DNA of 52,582 nucleotides from Alphaproteobacteria bacterium (GCA_017436325.1 JAFSDI010000001.1:1-52582), one strand, 5' to 3'; numbered from the stretch's first letter, positions 16,209-24,907 are shown. The notes: generated by a model from the sequence alone, not told the origin. Numbers and translations are program-made.

Positions 16209-16640
16209 ATGACAAACAACAAAAAAGACATCCCTGTCAATTTTGTCGCATACGAACCATATTCTGAACAGCCCGATGTTATTGCAAACCTGGGCTATAT
16301 ATCATTCACAGAATTGAAAAAAATCATGAACGCATTCAGCACAGAAAAAGCAAAACTAAATGCGTGCATCTACTGCCTGTCTGCTGAATACAATGACACT
16401 GTTCGCTTTGGACGAACGGCATGGCATCAACGTCGTTACAATTCATTAGACCTTAGCCAAATGTTTTGGCTTGATAACAACCCACAGTGTGGAAATATAA
16501 CCCGCCAATTGAACGAAATAGCAAAAATAAAACATTGTGCACGCAATTTGAAAAACGGCAAATGCTGCGACGAATTCATCCGCAATACATTGGGCACTAT
16601 TTTGTTCCCCCAGCATTATGCAAAGGAAAAACAAAAATAA
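16209..16640 (+). CDS. Unknown protein between gatC and gatA (1)
   Basis: 143 residues from the ATG at 16209, which follows the gatC stop by one base and has GGAG upstream. No signal peptide or membrane segment. Seven cysteines are spread along the chain (ACIYC, PQCGN, KHCARN, GKCCDEF), enough for metal binding but not in a pattern I know. The stretch TVRFGRTAWHQRRYNSLDLS is basic and aromatic. Codon use looks like its neighbours. Function unknown; its place in the gat operon suggests co-expression only. Confidence 0.7.
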   Translation: MTNNKKDIPVNFVAYEPYSEQPDVIANLGYISFTELKKIMNAFSTEKAKLNACIYCLSAEYNDTVRFGRTAWHQRRYNSLDLSQMFWLDNNPQCGNITRQLNEIAKIKHCARNLKNGKCCDEFIRNTLGTILFPQHYAKEKQK

Positions 16641-16653
16641 AACAGGCACAACA

Positions 16654-17238
16654 ATGAAACCCAATAAAAAACATTTAAGAAACTTTGACAACCTATCAAA
16701 CCAGATAATAGTCGCTTCTGTAAATTACGATTTTCAGGCTGACAAACTTGCAAAAAGACACAATATAAATTTTAATGCAGAAGACTTACTAGACCGCCCA
16801 GAATATTATGAATATCTGGAAGATTTGGGACAGTTTTTGGCAGAATACGAAATTCAACAATCTGTTTTAAATGCAAAACGTGTTGCCGAATTACTAATCG
16901 GATACAACATTGCACATCGTGGTAAAAAACTGCACCCATCCAAGATAACCAAGAAATTAAGCAAACTGCCCGAAGCGTACGCCGAAACAATTTATCATGC
17001 AATAAATGACGACCATTTTAATTCACCCGTATTAACAGCCCAACCATATTTACATTCCGTTCTTTACGAAAAATATGGCGTTCTTTTGTTGGACACGAAA
17101 TACTTTGAATACCTGCATGCGCTATTGAACAATCCCCGTATACAACCGTCACAAAAACAACGCGAAAAAATTATCGCAAAATTGAAATTGTTTCACAGTG
17201 CAACCGTCAAATCCTATTTGAACAACAAACAAAAATAA
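16654..17238 (+). CDS. Unknown helical protein between gatC and gatA (2)
   Basis: 194 residues from the ATG at 16654 (AGG eight bases upstream). An alternative ATG at 16618 would overlap the previous gene by 23 bases and add a Lys-rich leader. The protein is highly charged and mostly helical, with no cysteine, no membrane segment and no export signal; stretches such as PEYYEYLEDLGQFLAEYEIQ and KLHPSKITKKLSKLPEAYAE suggest a helical bundle. gatA begins 12 bases after the stop. I do not recognise the family. Confidence 0.68.
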   Translation: MKPNKKHLRNFDNLSNQIIVASVNYDFQADKLAKRHNINFNAEDLLDRPEYYEYLEDLGQFLAEYEIQQSVLNAKRVAELLIGYNIAHRGKKLHPSKITKKLSKLPEAYAETIYHAINDDHFNSPVLTAQPYLHSVLYEKYGVLLLDTKYFEYLHALLNNPRIQPSQKQREKIIAKLKLFHSATVKSYLNNKQK

Positions 17239-17250
17239 AAGAAGAAAAAG

Positions 17251-18717
17251 ATGATTAACCTGACACTAAGCGAAGCTTTACAAAAATTAAACAATCGTGA
17301 AATTTCCGCTGTTGAACTAACACGTGCATATTTGGAACGTATTGAAAAATATGGTGCTGACCTAAATTGCTATATTACGACAACACCAGAACGCGCAATG
17401 GCGGATGCTGCGGCATCTGACGCGCGTCGTGCTGCGGGCGACACGCGTCCACTGGACGGGATTCCGATTGCAATGAAAGACCTGTTTGCCACGCGTGGCA
17501 TACGCACAACGGCGGCATCACGCATATTGGAAAATTTTGTTCCAGAGTATGAGTCAACAATTTCGCAAAAATTTATTGATGCGGGAACTGTACTACTTGG
17601 CAAGGCCAACCTTGACGAATTTGCAATGGGCACATTCAGCAAGACCAGTTTCTTTGGCGCACCTGTCAACCCATGGCAATTTGAAAAACGTCTGACCGCA
17701 GGTGGTTCTTCTGGCGGTTCAACATCTGCTGTTGCAGGCGGTCTGGCATTGGCAGCAACTGGTACAGACACCGGTGGCTCAATTCGATTTCCTGCATCTA
17801 TCACGGGTCTGGTTGGTGTAAAGCCAACATACGGATTATGTTCACGTTGGGGCTGTATTGCATTTGCATCCAGTTTAGACACCCCTGGCCCAATTGCACG
17901 CACTGTTGATGATGCTGCACTTGTTTTATCTGCAATGGCTGGCCATGATGACAAAGATTCAACATCATGCAAATCAAATTTCACTTGCAACGAACCATTA
18001 TCACCAATTCTTGGCGATGGCAAAAAACTGCGTGTTGGTATAATTCGTGAATTTTCAAATGTCGAAGTTTCACCAGATATGAAATCAGCATTTGAAAAAC
18101 GAATCGCAGACTTAAAATCAATGGGTGCCGAAATAGTCGAAGTATCAATACCAAACATATTAGACGCATTGGCGGCATACCACATCATCGCCCCGGCTGA
18201 GGCATCATCAAATCTTGCACGTTATGATGGTATGCGTTATGGTCTGCGTATCGAAGGCAAAGACATCTATGACACATACAAAAAAACACGTGCTGCCGGT
18301 TTTGGTGACGAAGTAAAACGCCGTATAATTGTTGGCACTGCTGTCTTATCCAGCGAATCGTATGATGTATATTTTATGCAGGCTGCACGCGTTCGCCGTA
18401 TGATTGCAGACAGCTTTAACACCGCATTTGAACAATGTGATTTAATTGTTTGCCCATCTGGTGCAGGCACTGCAATGCCACTTGATTCTGATTTGACGCC
18501 ATTAGAATATTATGCATTGGATTTATTTACAGTCGCGATGAATCTGGCTGGCATTCCTGCCTGTACTGTTCCATGTGGATTGGCACAAAACGGTCTGCCA
18601 CTTGGTATGCAGGTTGTTGGTCGTCGCTTTGATGATATGCGTGTTCTGCAATTAGCAAAGCACATTGAAACGGCTGCCAACATTGACAATCGTCCAACAA
18701 CAATAATGGGGAAATAA
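17251..18717 (+). CDS. gatA: Glu/Asp-tRNA amidotransferase subunit A
   Basis: Hydrolyses glutamine and delivers ammonia to GatB for transamidation of mischarged tRNA. 488 residues, full length. The amidase catalytic triad is visible: Lys76 (IPIAMKDLF), Ser153 in GGSSGGSTSAVAGG, and Ser177 in GTDTGGSIRFPAS. GAGTAMPLD and GMQVVGRRFDD near the C-terminus are also family-typical. AGAAG is upstream of the ATG. gatB follows after 165 bases, an interval that contains a tRNA gene on the other strand. Confidence 0.97.
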   Translation: MINLTLSEALQKLNNREISAVELTRAYLERIEKYGADLNCYITTTPERAMADAAASDARRAAGDTRPLDGIPIAMKDLFATRGIRTTAASRILENFVPEYESTISQKFIDAGTVLLGKANLDEFAMGTFSKTSFFGAPVNPWQFEKRLTAGGSSGGSTSAVAGGLALAATGTDTGGSIRFPASITGLVGVKPTYGLCSRWGCIAFASSLDTPGPIARTVDDAALVLSAMAGHDDKDSTSCKSNFTCNEPLSPILGDGKKLRVGIIREFSNVEVSPDMKSAFEKRIADLKSMGAEIVEVSIPNILDALAAYHIIAPAEASSNLARYDGMRYGLRIEGKDIYDTYKKTRAAGFGDEVKRRIIVGTAVLSSESYDVYFMQAARVRRMIADSFNTAFEQCDLIVCPSGAGTAMPLDSDLTPLEYYALDLFTVAMNLAGIPACTVPCGLAQNGLPLGMQVVGRRFDDMRVLQLAKHIETAANIDNRPTTIMGK

Positions 18718-18736
18718 AAAATGACCGTTAAAACGG
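18714..18736 (-). terminator. Terminator after tRNA-Phe
   Basis: Minus strand CCGTT/AACGG hairpin followed by TCATTTTTTATTT, overlapping the gatA stop codon. Short stem but a good T-run. Confidence 0.55.
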
Positions 18737-18751
18737 CCTCATTAAAAAAAC

Positions 18752-18827
18752 TGGTGGCTAGGGACGGAATCGAACCGCCGACACAGGGATTTTCAGTCCC
18801 TTGCTCTACCAACTGAGCTACCTAGCC
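18752..18827 (-). tRNA. tRNA-Phe (GAA)
   Basis: 76 bases including an encoded CCA (complement of 18752-18754). Acceptor GGCTAGG/CCTAGCC, D arm GCTC...GAGC, anticodon loop CTGAAAA giving GAA, T arm with GGTTCGATT. All stems pair. It lies antisense to the gat operon between gatA and gatB. Confidence 0.97.
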
Positions 18828-18839
18828 AACGCGAAAGCA

Positions 18840-18868
18840 ATAATAAAATACTAAAAACAAAAAATCAA
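18840..18868 (-). promoter_or_regulatory. Promoter of tRNA-Phe
   Basis: Minus strand TTGATT (18863-18868), 17 bases, TATTAT (18840-18845), about 12 bases before the tRNA 5' end. It overlaps the ribosome-binding region of gatB on the other strand. Confidence 0.65.
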
Positions 18869-18882
18869 GGGAAAAAGATAAA

Positions 18883-20403
18883 ATGTTTACAATAAAAGGC
18901 AAAACAACAGATTGGGAAGTCGTAATTGGGCTTGAAACACACATCGAAGTGCTATCTAATTCAAAATTATTTAGTGGTGCATCTGCAGATTACAACCCAA
19001 CAGTATCTCCAAACACCCAGGTTTCTATGATTGATGTTGCAATGCCTGGGATGCTGCCGGTATTGAACGAACATTGTGTTGAACAAGCAATAAAATTCGG
19101 TCTTGGCATAAATGCAGAAATTTCCAGAACCAGTCGTTTTGCACGCAAACAATACTTTTACCCTGACCTGCCCCAAGGCTATCAAATCTCGCAACCTGCG
19201 GATGAACCACCTGTTGTTGGTCGTGGTTGGATTGAAATTATTGGGGACGATGGCAATCCTAAGAAAATTTTAATTGAACGCGCCCATATGGAACAGGACG
19301 CCGCCAAGAACAAACACGATATGCATCCAAATAAATCATTTGTAGATTTCAATCGCACTGGTGTTATGTTGCTAGAAATCGTAACATTTCTGGATACCAA
19401 GAACCCAGAAAACAATTCATACATAACATCCCCTGACGAAGCAGAACGCTATCTGCGCGCGATTCGTGAAATTGCACGCGCACTTGGGGTATCCAAGGCA
19501 AATATGGAAGAAGGCTCTATGCGTGCAGACGTAAATGTATCGGTCCGTCCTGTTGGTTCAACAGAATTTCGCACACGTACAGAAACAAAAAATATGGTAT
19601 CATTTAAATTTATCAAAACAGCAATTGAATTTGAGGCCCGCCGCCAAATTGAAATCTATGAAAACGGTGGCACCGTATCTCAGGACACAATGCGCTTTAA
19701 CCAAGAAGATGGCACAACAACAGTTATGCGCAGCAAAGAAGACGCATTGGATTACCGCTATTTCCCAGATCCAGATTTGTTACCAATTGAAATATCAGAC
19801 GAAACAATCGAACGCATTCGTGCAACTATGCCAGAACTGCCATCACAAACACGCACGCGCTATACGCACGATTTCGGGCTTTCTGAATACGATGCGGCAC
19901 GTCTAACCGAAACTGTTGACATTTCGCGTTGGTATGACACCGCCGTCAACAACAAAAAAGAAAATGCAAAAGCGATTGCAAACTGGATGATAAGTGAATT
20001 ATTTGCTCACCCTGAAAACTGGGATATAAAAAATGAAAAGTCTGGCATCATCAATGATATGCGTATTATCACACCATCTGATTTAGCTGAATTGGTTGAT
20101 ATGCTTTCCGAAAACACAATCAATGGAAAACAAGCCAAAGACATCTTCATCAAAATGCTAGATGGCGAAGCTGGCACACCACGTGAAATAGCAGACAAAT
20201 ATGGTATGAAGCAAATGACAGACACTGGCGCAATTGAAAAAATTATTGATGAAGTAATTGCAGCAAACCCTGCACAGGTTGAACAATACAAATCTGGCAA
20301 AGTTGGATTACTGGGATTCTTTGTCGGTAATGTAATGAAACGCACAGGCGGCACAGCAAACCCAGCCACAGTTAACGAAATTTTACAAAAGAAACTAGCA
20401 TAA
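18883..20403 (+). CDS. gatB: Glu/Asp-tRNA amidotransferase subunit B
   Basis: Binds mischarged tRNA, activates its side chain with ATP and performs the amidation. 506 residues. The cradle domain has IGLETHIEVLSNSKLFSG, the metal-binding region YFYPDLPQGYQISQ and FNRTGVMLLEI, then the helical and YqeY-like tail (GLLGFFVGNVMKRTGGTANP, ending EILQKKLA), which contacts the tRNA elbow. AAGGG lies 11 bases before the ATG, a rather wide spacing. With a single GltX in the window, a non-discriminating GluRS feeding GatCAB is a reasonable inference. Confidence 0.97.
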   Translation: MFTIKGKTTDWEVVIGLETHIEVLSNSKLFSGASADYNPTVSPNTQVSMIDVAMPGMLPVLNEHCVEQAIKFGLGINAEISRTSRFARKQYFYPDLPQGYQISQPADEPPVVGRGWIEIIGDDGNPKKILIERAHMEQDAAKNKHDMHPNKSFVDFNRTGVMLLEIVTFLDTKNPENNSYITSPDEAERYLRAIREIARALGVSKANMEEGSMRADVNVSVRPVGSTEFRTRTETKNMVSFKFIKTAIEFEARRQIEIYENGGTVSQDTMRFNQEDGTTTVMRSKEDALDYRYFPDPDLLPIEISDETIERIRATMPELPSQTRTRYTHDFGLSEYDAARLTETVDISRWYDTAVNNKKENAKAIANWMISELFAHPENWDIKNEKSGIINDMRIITPSDLAELVDMLSENTINGKQAKDIFIKMLDGEAGTPREIADKYGMKQMTDTGAIEKIIDEVIAANPAQVEQYKSGKVGLLGFFVGNVMKRTGGTANPATVNEILQKKLA

Positions 20404-20415
20404 AAGGAGCAAAAA

Positions 20416-20634
20416 ATGCAGAAAGCAAAAATAACAGTTATAACAGTTGAATACAGCCCAATAACCGGCACAAAAATTGTTGAAAAAGAAATCGATGTAA
20501 AAGCAATCGCATTACATGACGAAGAAACAAACAGAAACACGCAACGCGCAAAAACAATCAATGTACAATTCAAGGAATTAAAAAAACTAAACGCGCAACG
20601 CGCAAAAGCAATCGCACACACAAAACAACAGTAA
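20416..20634 (+). CDS. Small basic protein of unknown function
   Basis: 72 residues behind a strong ribosome site (AAAGGAG). The N-terminal half alternates beta-like residues (KITVITVEYSPITGTKIVEKE), the C-terminal half is a basic helix with two AQRAK repeats and many Lys. No motif recognised. It sits 12 bases after gatB in the same direction and is probably co-transcribed with gatB and miaB. Confidence 0.65.
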   Translation: MQKAKITVITVEYSPITGTKIVEKEIDVKAIALHDEETNRNTQRAKTINVQFKELKKLNAQRAKAIAHTKQQ

Positions 20635-20638
20635 AAAA

Positions 20639-20803
20639 ATGTATGACTTTATGCGCCTTTATCGCGAAATGAAATGCTTTGAAGCAAATTCAAAAATCAG
20701 CTATCGTTTAAACCGATTGCGGTATCAATACGCCCTGCGCGCACAAAACATTGCACAAAAACACAAAAAAAATATGTTATACCAACGAACACGACAAAAA
20801 TAA
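20639..20803 (+). CDS. Very small Arg/Tyr-rich protein
   Basis: 54 residues. It starts four bases after the previous stop and ends one base before the miaB ATG, exactly filling the gap. It is strongly basic with many Tyr and Arg (FMRLYREMKCFEANSKISYR, then LNRLRYQYALRAQN). No clear ribosome site, so translation would rely on coupling. The tight tiling between two genes and the absence of another use for the interval favour it being real, but a chance ORF is possible. Confidence 0.45.
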   Translation: MYDFMRLYREMKCFEANSKISYRLNRLRYQYALRAQNIAQKHKKNMLYQRTRQK

Positions 20804-20804
20804 A

Positions 20805-22112
20805 ATGCAAAAAACAGAAAAATTCTTTATTCAAACTTTTGGCTGTCAAATGAACGTTTATGATGGTTGGCGAATCGCAACAATGCTGGAACACCACGGA
20901 ATGGTGCGTACAGACAATGTTTCTGATGCCGACATTATTATACTAAACACATGCGCTGTTCGGGCCAAGGCAACAGATAAAGTATTTTCTGCACTGGGTC
21001 GTATTCGTCGCGCAAAAAAACCATCTGCATTATTTGGAATTGTTGGCTGTGTTGCACGTGAATCAGGCGCAGATGCATTTCGCAGAATCCCAGACTTAAA
21101 TTTCGTTCTGGGGCCGCAAAGTTACCACAAACTGCCCGACATATTACAAAACCCAGACACAAAATTACTAAACATTGATTTGGGGGGACTCGAAAAATTT
21201 GATGAATTACCACAAATGGAACGCAGTCCACGTGTTGCATATATCCCAATCCAAGAAGGTTGCAACCACTGTTGCACATATTGCATTGTACCATACACAC
21301 GCGGTCGCGAAATTTCGCGTGCATACAATGACGTTATACGCGACACTATACACGCCGCAAAAACAGGCGCAATTGAGATTTGTTTCCTTGGGCAAAATGT
21401 AAACGGATACAAATACACAGATGAAACTGGGCATACATATCGCCTGTCTGACTTAATTCGTGAAACTGCAAAAATCCCAGAAATTATGCGTATACGCTTC
21501 ACTTCCAGTTATCCAACAGAAATGACAGACGACCTAATTGAAATGTTTGCAATTGAACCAAAATTATTACCATTTCTAAATATGCCTATTCAAAGTGGTT
21601 CACAAAACATCTTAACAAAAATGAATCGACCGTATACGCTTGAATTGTACTGTGATATTATAAACAAACTAAAAATCGCCAGACCAGACATTCAAATTTC
21701 ATCTGATTTCATTGTTGGTTTCCCTGGTGAAACAGACCAAGATTTCGCAGAAACAATGCGTATAGCGCAAAAAATTAAATACATAAATTCATATTCATTC
21801 AAATATTCACCGCGCCCACATACAGCTGCGGCATTAATGCCAAATCAAGTACCAGAAATCACCAAAGCAGAAAGACTGGCAAAGCTGGACTCTTATTTAA
21901 ATGACGTGCAACGTGAATTTAACGAAAGTTGCATTGACAAGACATTATTATGCCTACTAGAAGGTCCAGACAAGACAGGCAAACACTTAATTTATCGTAC
22001 ACCATATATGCAACAATGCATTGTAGAACATATCGAAAATGCACCAGAACTTACTGACATAAAAATAACAGCAGCAAATAAAGCTTCGCTTCGTGGTAAA
22101 ATCATAAATTAA
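20805..22112 (+). CDS. miaB: tRNA-2-methylthio-N6-isopentenyladenosine synthase MiaB
   Basis: Radical-SAM methylthiotransferase acting on A37 of tRNAs reading UNN codons. 435 residues from the ATG at 20805; an upstream TTG (20751) would lie inside the small ORF and lacks a ribosome site. The N-terminal UPF0004 domain has QTFGCQMNVYD, LNTCAVR and GCVARE, whose cysteines hold the auxiliary cluster; the radical-SAM motif is GCNHCCTYC (CxxxCxxC with an extra Cys in the middle); SDFIVGFPGE follows; the TRAM domain at the end is short. Both clusters depend on the SUF genes in this window. Its last bases overlap the convergent autotransporter gene. Confidence 0.96.
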   Translation: MQKTEKFFIQTFGCQMNVYDGWRIATMLEHHGMVRTDNVSDADIIILNTCAVRAKATDKVFSALGRIRRAKKPSALFGIVGCVARESGADAFRRIPDLNFVLGPQSYHKLPDILQNPDTKLLNIDLGGLEKFDELPQMERSPRVAYIPIQEGCNHCCTYCIVPYTRGREISRAYNDVIRDTIHAAKTGAIEICFLGQNVNGYKYTDETGHTYRLSDLIRETAKIPEIMRIRFTSSYPTEMTDDLIEMFAIEPKLLPFLNMPIQSGSQNILTKMNRPYTLELYCDIINKLKIARPDIQISSDFIVGFPGETDQDFAETMRIAQKIKYINSYSFKYSPRPHTAAALMPNQVPEITKAERLAKLDSYLNDVQREFNESCIDKTLLCLLEGPDKTGKHLIYRTPYMQQCIVEHIENAPELTDIKITAANKASLRGKIIN

Positions 22113-23647
22113 AACGCAACATCAAATCTTGCAGAAACCTGATAAGCAAAATCATCATACCTGTGAACGATTGCAAATTCTAATCCGCCACCAATCATAT
22201 CTGCAACAGACCAAAATTTTCCATTAACTGCGACAACATATTCTTTGTCAGAATTCGCCACAAATCGTGCACCACAATCATACTGCAACCCCATAATATC
22301 ATACGTATAGCGCACTTCTGCACCACCCCTATACAACAAATATTTTTGCGTTAATCCTTGCATATCATACAAATTATATTCCATCCCTACTAACGGCATA
22401 AAAATCCAATTATTATTTAACTTAAAATCATATCCAAAATCTGCTAACGCATACCCCGACTTTAATACTGGATTATTATAAATTTTACCAGCATACAAAA
22501 CATCACCAACATTAAAATCAATTATACCAATTCCAAATTTTGTATTCAGTGACAAGCCTTGCCAAACCGATAAATTCGCCCCAGCAGCAAATGAATACGT
22601 CATAGCATCAAAACTATCTAACTCAGATAAATAGCGCATTGTTGCAATCTGTCCAACGATATAAAGCAAAGCTTTATCCTTATCGCCCATCACATAATTT
22701 AAATCCAAACCATAAATATCAAAATCTTCGGCAAACAATGCAAATGCATCAGCGCCAGACCTATCGCGTACAAATTGATTTTTATTAAGCGCATCAAGAA
22801 TCTTCACAGGATGTATCAACCGATTCGAATCAAACAGAACAGATTGCGACATAATATCGTCTATTTCATCAAGAGATTGTGCGGCATCCAATCTATTTAT
22901 TAAGTTATCATATCTGCCTGTAATGCGTAAATTATTTAAAAATCGCCCTGTATCGTTATTAAATATTTTTACATAATCAGTTTCACGTCTTTGCTCAACA
23001 TAAATCTTACCACCAGACAAATATGCAATTTCAGTAAATAAATTATCTTTATTTTCAGACATCAAAAAAATTTGTGCAGTCCCAAAAACATTATCAAATA
23101 AAACATCATCATAGATTTCTGATAAATCATCCATTTTTAAAATAATTGTACCACTTAATGTTAAATTTAAATTACGCAAATCTGCTAATGCTACACCATT
23201 AAAGTCCAATATTGAATCCTTGATATACACACTTTGTGCCCCAATTGCAAAATCTGAAACATCTGCAAATTTTAATCCACCATATACACAATCAATTACC
23301 AAACCATAATCGACATTAAAATCAATTAGATTAAACGAATCGCCATCAGAAATAATTTGAAAAACATTTGCACCATCATTCAAATAAAAATCTGAATTAA
23401 AATCAGCATAGTTCTTTATATACAAATTAACAGAATCAAGAAAAACATCTGTTTCTATTCTGCCATAATTTTCAAGAACAACTGATTTTTCTATGGTCAT
23501 TTTATCGGTAAAAACCCATGCACCCGATGCAATCACAGTATCTTCACTTATTGGCAAATTAGCACCAGCGACAGCCCCAGAAATAACCTTAGCGTCCGCT
23601 GGCAAGACACAAAGAACAACCATAAAAAGAATCAAAAATAAATTCAT
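22109..23647 (-). CDS. Autotransporter-like outer-membrane protein
   Basis: 512 residues. A signal peptide (MNLFLILFMVVLCVLPADA) precedes a passenger of about 230 residues with repeated short beta strands rich in Asp and Asn (ISDGDSFNLIDFNVDYGLV), as in pectate-lyase-like beta-helices. The last ~250 residues have alternating hydrophobic strands and end in SARFDVAF with a terminal Phe, the usual signature of an outer-membrane barrel. Smaller than most autotransporters. No ribosome site is seen: a hairpin with a T-run directly abuts the ATG. It could be adhesin or envelope-related; the specific function is unknown. Confidence 0.75.
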   Translation of the reverse strand: MNLFLILFMVVLCVLPADAKVISGAVAGANLPISEDTVIASGAWVFTDKMTIEKSVVLENYGRIETDVFLDSVNLYIKNYADFNSDFYLNDGANVFQIISDGDSFNLIDFNVDYGLVIDCVYGGLKFADVSDFAIGAQSVYIKDSILDFNGVALADLRNLNLTLSGTIILKMDDLSEIYDDVLFDNVFGTAQIFLMSENKDNLFTEIAYLSGGKIYVEQRRETDYVKIFNNDTGRFLNNLRITGRYDNLINRLDAAQSLDEIDDIMSQSVLFDSNRLIHPVKILDALNKNQFVRDRSGADAFALFAEDFDIYGLDLNYVMGDKDKALLYIVGQIATMRYLSELDSFDAMTYSFAAGANLSVWQGLSLNTKFGIGIIDFNVGDVLYAGKIYNNPVLKSGYALADFGYDFKLNNNWIFMPLVGMEYNLYDMQGLTQKYLLYRGGAEVRYTYDIMGLQYDCGARFVANSDKEYVVAVNGKFWSVADMIGGGLEFAIVHRYDDFAYQVSARFDVAF

Positions 23648-23682
23648 AAAAAAATCTTATCACAAGATTTTTTTCATAAAAG

Positions 23683-23716
23683 AAAAAAATGCCCCACAAA
23701 AAGATATGTGGGACAT
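23683..23716 (-). terminator. Terminator of the SOD-like lipoprotein gene
   Basis: Minus strand stem ATGTCCCACA/TGTGGGGCAT (23707-23716 with 23689-23698), then TTTTTTT. A second A/T-rich hairpin (about 23649-23675) follows just before the autotransporter start. Confidence 0.8.
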
Positions 23717-23748
23717 CGACACCTTTTATACACAACAGAAAGATAAAT

Positions 23749-24306
23749 TTACTTTTCCAATTTTCCCCATCCGGCTTTATAACCACCATCACGTTCCAGA
23801 TAGATATTTGCACCCTGTAACTGTGACGCAGTCACGCCCTGCAACATATAAGTTTGTTCCAGACGACCACTCTTACCGGTTTGCAACATTGGCATATCCA
23901 TACTTAACTTTTTTGCATTTGTACAGCATTTTGCATCATTATGACAAGAACCACATTGATATAATTTCACATGATATTGTACGCCTGGGCGCATATCCTT
24001 CAAATCAACCTTCATCTTTAAACCATTATCAGTCTGATGAAATTTGATATAGCCCATCTTTGATTCACCACCATTACTGCTGTGAGTATACATTTTTGCA
24101 TACAAATTATCAGTGTGCATATTTTCTGGCACCTGATAAAAAACGACAGCATCTGTTTCTACAACTTCAACTGCCTGTGGTTGTGCATAATGCACCATTT
24201 TCTTGTTATGATGTTTTTTTGTTGGGCAACCTGAACAACCGCTTAGCAGCACTACAGCCGCCAAAGCAGACACACCAACAAACATTTTTTTTGCCATAGT
24301 ATTCAT
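23749..24306 (-). CDS. Cys-rich lipoprotein, Cu/Zn-SOD-like fold possible
   Basis: 185 residues. GGAG six bases upstream fixes the ATG at 24306. A lipoprotein signal ends in LLSGC. After a His/Lys-rich linker comes a beta-rich domain: MGYIKFHQTDNGLKMKVDLK, MRPGVQYHVKLYQCGSC and a C-terminal IYLERDGGYKAGWGKLE. The order resembles Cu/Zn superoxide dismutase (gl-v-l-L-PG-HGFHIHexGxC), but only one His of the HxH copper motif remains (YHVK), so catalysis is doubtful. Additional cysteines (GSC, KCCTN) are not usual for SodC. It may be a SOD-fold derivative that binds metal or protein. Single-gene unit. Confidence 0.65.
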   Translation of the reverse strand: MNTMAKKMFVGVSALAAVVLLSGCSGCPTKKHHNKKMVHYAQPQAVEVVETDAVVFYQVPENMHTDNLYAKMYTHSSNGGESKMGYIKFHQTDNGLKMKVDLKDMRPGVQYHVKLYQCGSCHNDAKCCTNAKKLSMDMPMLQTGKSGRLEQTYMLQGVTASQLQGANIYLERDGGYKAGWGKLEK

Positions 24307-24495
24307 AAAGTTCTCCTTTTTTGTTCCTTATGGTTACGTTAAACATTATACATCATCAAAATATTTTTTTCGCTAGGTTTGATTGCCTAAAAACCCCAGA
24401 AACAATGCGTACAGCGCGATTTCAATCCTATTGTCATACAACATAACTTTATAATAATCTTATTTATACAAACAACTAAACCAAAAGGATAAAAT

Positions 24496-24852
24496 ATGTA
24501 TGAACTGATACAAAACTTAATTGCTTTTAAATATGCATGCAAAATTAATCACTGGTCAACAGATAAATATTCTGCCCATCTATTATTCGACCGTCTAACC
24601 GAAGACATCGACACATGGGTTGATGAAATTGCGGAAACATATTTTATGGCCATGGATAAAAAAACAGCATTCAAATCCGACCTATTAAATCCGAAATTTA
24701 TTGAACGCAATCTGGTAAAATCATGCGAACAAATTATTTCACGTCTTGAAGAACTTCAAAACTCTGACGAAACTAATGAAGGCTTAAATTCTTTACTAAG
24801 CGCAATCGAAGAAGGATTCTTAAACAAACTTGCACTTGCAAAATTAGTATAA
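24496..24852 (+). CDS. Small ferritin-like (Dps-like) helical protein
   Basis: 118 residues. AAAAGGA upstream supports the ATG. The N-terminal helix IAFKYACKINHWSTDKYSAH followed by LLFDRLTEDIDTWVDEIAE follows the Dps pattern (HWxxxxxxxxxxHxxxxxxxxxxxDEIAE), suggesting a four-helix ferritin-like fold with His, Asp and Glu at metal-binding positions. It is shorter than Dps (about 150-165) and resembles small phage or bacterial ferritin-like domains. Iron storage is not established. Monocistronic with a strong terminator. Confidence 0.65.
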   Translation: MYELIQNLIAFKYACKINHWSTDKYSAHLLFDRLTEDIDTWVDEIAETYFMAMDKKTAFKSDLLNPKFIERNLVKSCEQIISRLEELQNSDETNEGLNSLLSAIEEGFLNKLALAKLV

Positions 24853-24865
24853 AGAACAAATAAAA

Positions 24866-24905
24866 ATTCCCTTTTTGAACTGTATCTCAAAAAGGGGATT
24901 TTTTT
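24866..24905 (+). terminator. Terminator of the ferritin-like gene
   Basis: Long stem CCCTTTTTGA/TCAAAAAGGG with an eight-base loop, followed by seven T residues. Confidence 0.85.
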
Positions 24906-24907
24906 AT

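Noticed and set aside
16618-16653. Upstream ATG for the second unknown gat-operon gene
   Set aside because: It would overlap the previous gene by 23 bases; the ATG at 16654 has an AGG at suitable distance. The choice remains moderately uncertain.
17370-18188. 272-codon minus-strand ORF inside gatA
   Set aside because: Shadow frame of a gene with intact GatA motifs; long antisense frames arise from codon bias.
20007-20621. 204-codon minus-strand ORF over the end of gatB
   Set aside because: Antisense shadow rich in Phe, Cys and Ser; no promoter or ribosome site.
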